DNA from: Leucobacter chinensis
Lineage (GTDB): Bacteria > Actinomycetota > Actinomycetes > Actinomycetales > Microbacteriaceae
NCBI RefSeq assembly: GCF_019049105.1
Contig: NZ_JAHQZR010000008.1
Span: 57,945-121,944 of the forward strand
Direction: 5' to 3'
Length of the DNA: 64,000 bases
Part shown: positions 63,586 through 64,000 of the stretch, in pieces
Position numbering within the stretch: position 1 is the stretch's first letter
Layout of the letters: each line of letters begins with the position of its first letter
Notes under the pieces: model-generated
What the model was told of the DNA's origin: nothing
Databases searched by the model: none
Seen by the model: the letters and a program-made list of their open reading frames with translations, nothing else
Program-made: the position numbers and the translations under genes

Positions 63586-64000
63586 CGCAGTTAGTGCTGT
63601 TTCGCTAAGGCGGCGCTGCAGCGCATGGCGCACCTGCATCGCATAGCGCATCTGCATCGCATAGCGCATCTGCATCGTGCGGCGCACCTGCATCGTGCGG
63701 CGCACCTGTGCCGACCGCCTTCGGCGGCGCGTTCTGGCTGTGCCGGGCAGCGGCACCGCGTCGGGTTGCGCTGAGCTTCGTCGGGTGATGGCAGCGCCTC
63801 GGGCGGCAATGAGCCCCGTCTGGTGACACGAAACCGCGTCGTCTGACACTACTCTGCGTCTAGTGGCATCCCTCTGCGTTACCTGACGCTGCTTTGGGCT
63901 GTGGGGATCACTCGTCGCGCGGGCGCTCGGTGTCAACTTGTTGTGAGTCACTCACCCCGGCATACCGTCAGGGTCTTGTCACTGTTTGGGAAGGTTAATC
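63586..64000. other. Intergenic region with tandem repeats after tmk
   Basis: No convincing gene. It holds five 18-bp tandem units (63618-63707), then a small palindrome (CGCCTTCGGCGGCG, ~63717-63731) and GC-rich sequence with scattered GCGTC-type words. Short frames on the minus strand through the repeat are Cys/Arg- or Met/Arg-rich artefacts. The last bases (GGGAAGG at ~63989-63995) could be a ribosome site for a gene starting beyond 64000. Confidence 0.6.
63618..63707. repeat. 18-bp direct tandem repeat, five copies
   Basis: Units: GCAGCGCATGGCGCACCT once, GCATCGCATAGCGCATCT twice, GCATCGTGCGGCGCACCT twice, all head-to-tail. Pairs of identical neighbours show recent duplication. All units share GC-N-GC spacing and could be a protein-binding array or simply slippage-prone DNA. 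Confidence 0.9.

Noticed and set aside
63618..63707. CRISPR array
   Set aside because: Units are contiguous without unique spacers, and no cas gene is present.
63253..63951. Minus-strand frames through the 18-bp repeats, giving Cys/Arg or Met/Arg hexapeptide repeats
   Set aside because: They overlap tmk in antisense, all frames repeat equally because 18 is a multiple of three, and no ribosome site is seen.

Overview
The window is chromosomal DNA of a high-GC Gram-positive bacterium (Actinomycetota), most likely a member of the Microbacteriaceae. I base this on about 60% G+C by eye, frequent GTG and some TTG starts, the order SRP RNA - dnaX - recR - lysC - asd, a Rv3654c-Rv3660c-like Tad pilus cluster just upstream of topA and tmk, actinobacterial families (DUF4192, DUF4245, DUF4244), and a PASTA-bearing class A penicillin-binding protein. 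Genus and species cannot be fixed from the sequence alone. No phage, insertion sequence, CRISPR array, rRNA or tRNA was seen.

Layout. 1-5993: a minus-strand run qor-like reductase > xseA > xseB > DUF4245 > fumC (cut by the window edge). It lies divergent from an HxlR-type regulator that overlaps an RlmA-type rRNA methyltransferase, followed by a short-chain dehydrogenase. 6003-11034: a sodium:solute symporter with a 43-residue membrane partner, divergent from an adenylate-forming ligase and a stand-alone ketosynthase. 11099-14358: a small membrane protein overlapping a NodB deacetylase, then PPK2. 14396-20610: proline use (putP, putA, LysR regulator). 21241-30539: histidine use (hutU, hutI, hutH, hutG and an IclR regulator), split by a two-component system with a toastrack (DUF4097) protein. 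30536-33382: EamA and GNAT genes, then icd. 33472-37190: a minus-strand string serine hydrolase > GEDEF-EAL protein > two CrcB fluoride-channel genes. 37286-43455: VanZ, TetR, DUF4192 and a heterodimeric ABC exporter. 43460-50132: SRP RNA, an unknown gene, dnaX, recR, lysC with an internal beta-subunit start, and asd. 50113-56979: metallophosphoesterase, PBP, DUF4177-like, RidA, a Dcu-type carrier and an N-formylglutamate amidohydrolase family gene. 57109-63585: a compact Tad cluster, then topA and tmk. The last 415 bases hold tandem repeats and no convincing gene.

How the parts work together. The clearest system is histidine catabolism. Three near-identical 18-bp palindromes (reading NGTCTGYAATNCCAGACA) sit upstream of hutU, upstream of the IclR gene, and between hutH and hutG, and nowhere else that I noticed. 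They define a small IclR-controlled regulon that explains how four physically scattered transcription units could be co-regulated. Proline catabolism is arranged the same way around a divergent LysR gene with its own palindrome. Much of the window is housekeeping. The less ordinary pieces are the symporter micro-subunit, the single-protein Tad membrane platform, the GEDEF-EAL protein, the ligase-ketosynthase pair, and an unexplained perfect 21-bp inverted repeat upstream of hutU.
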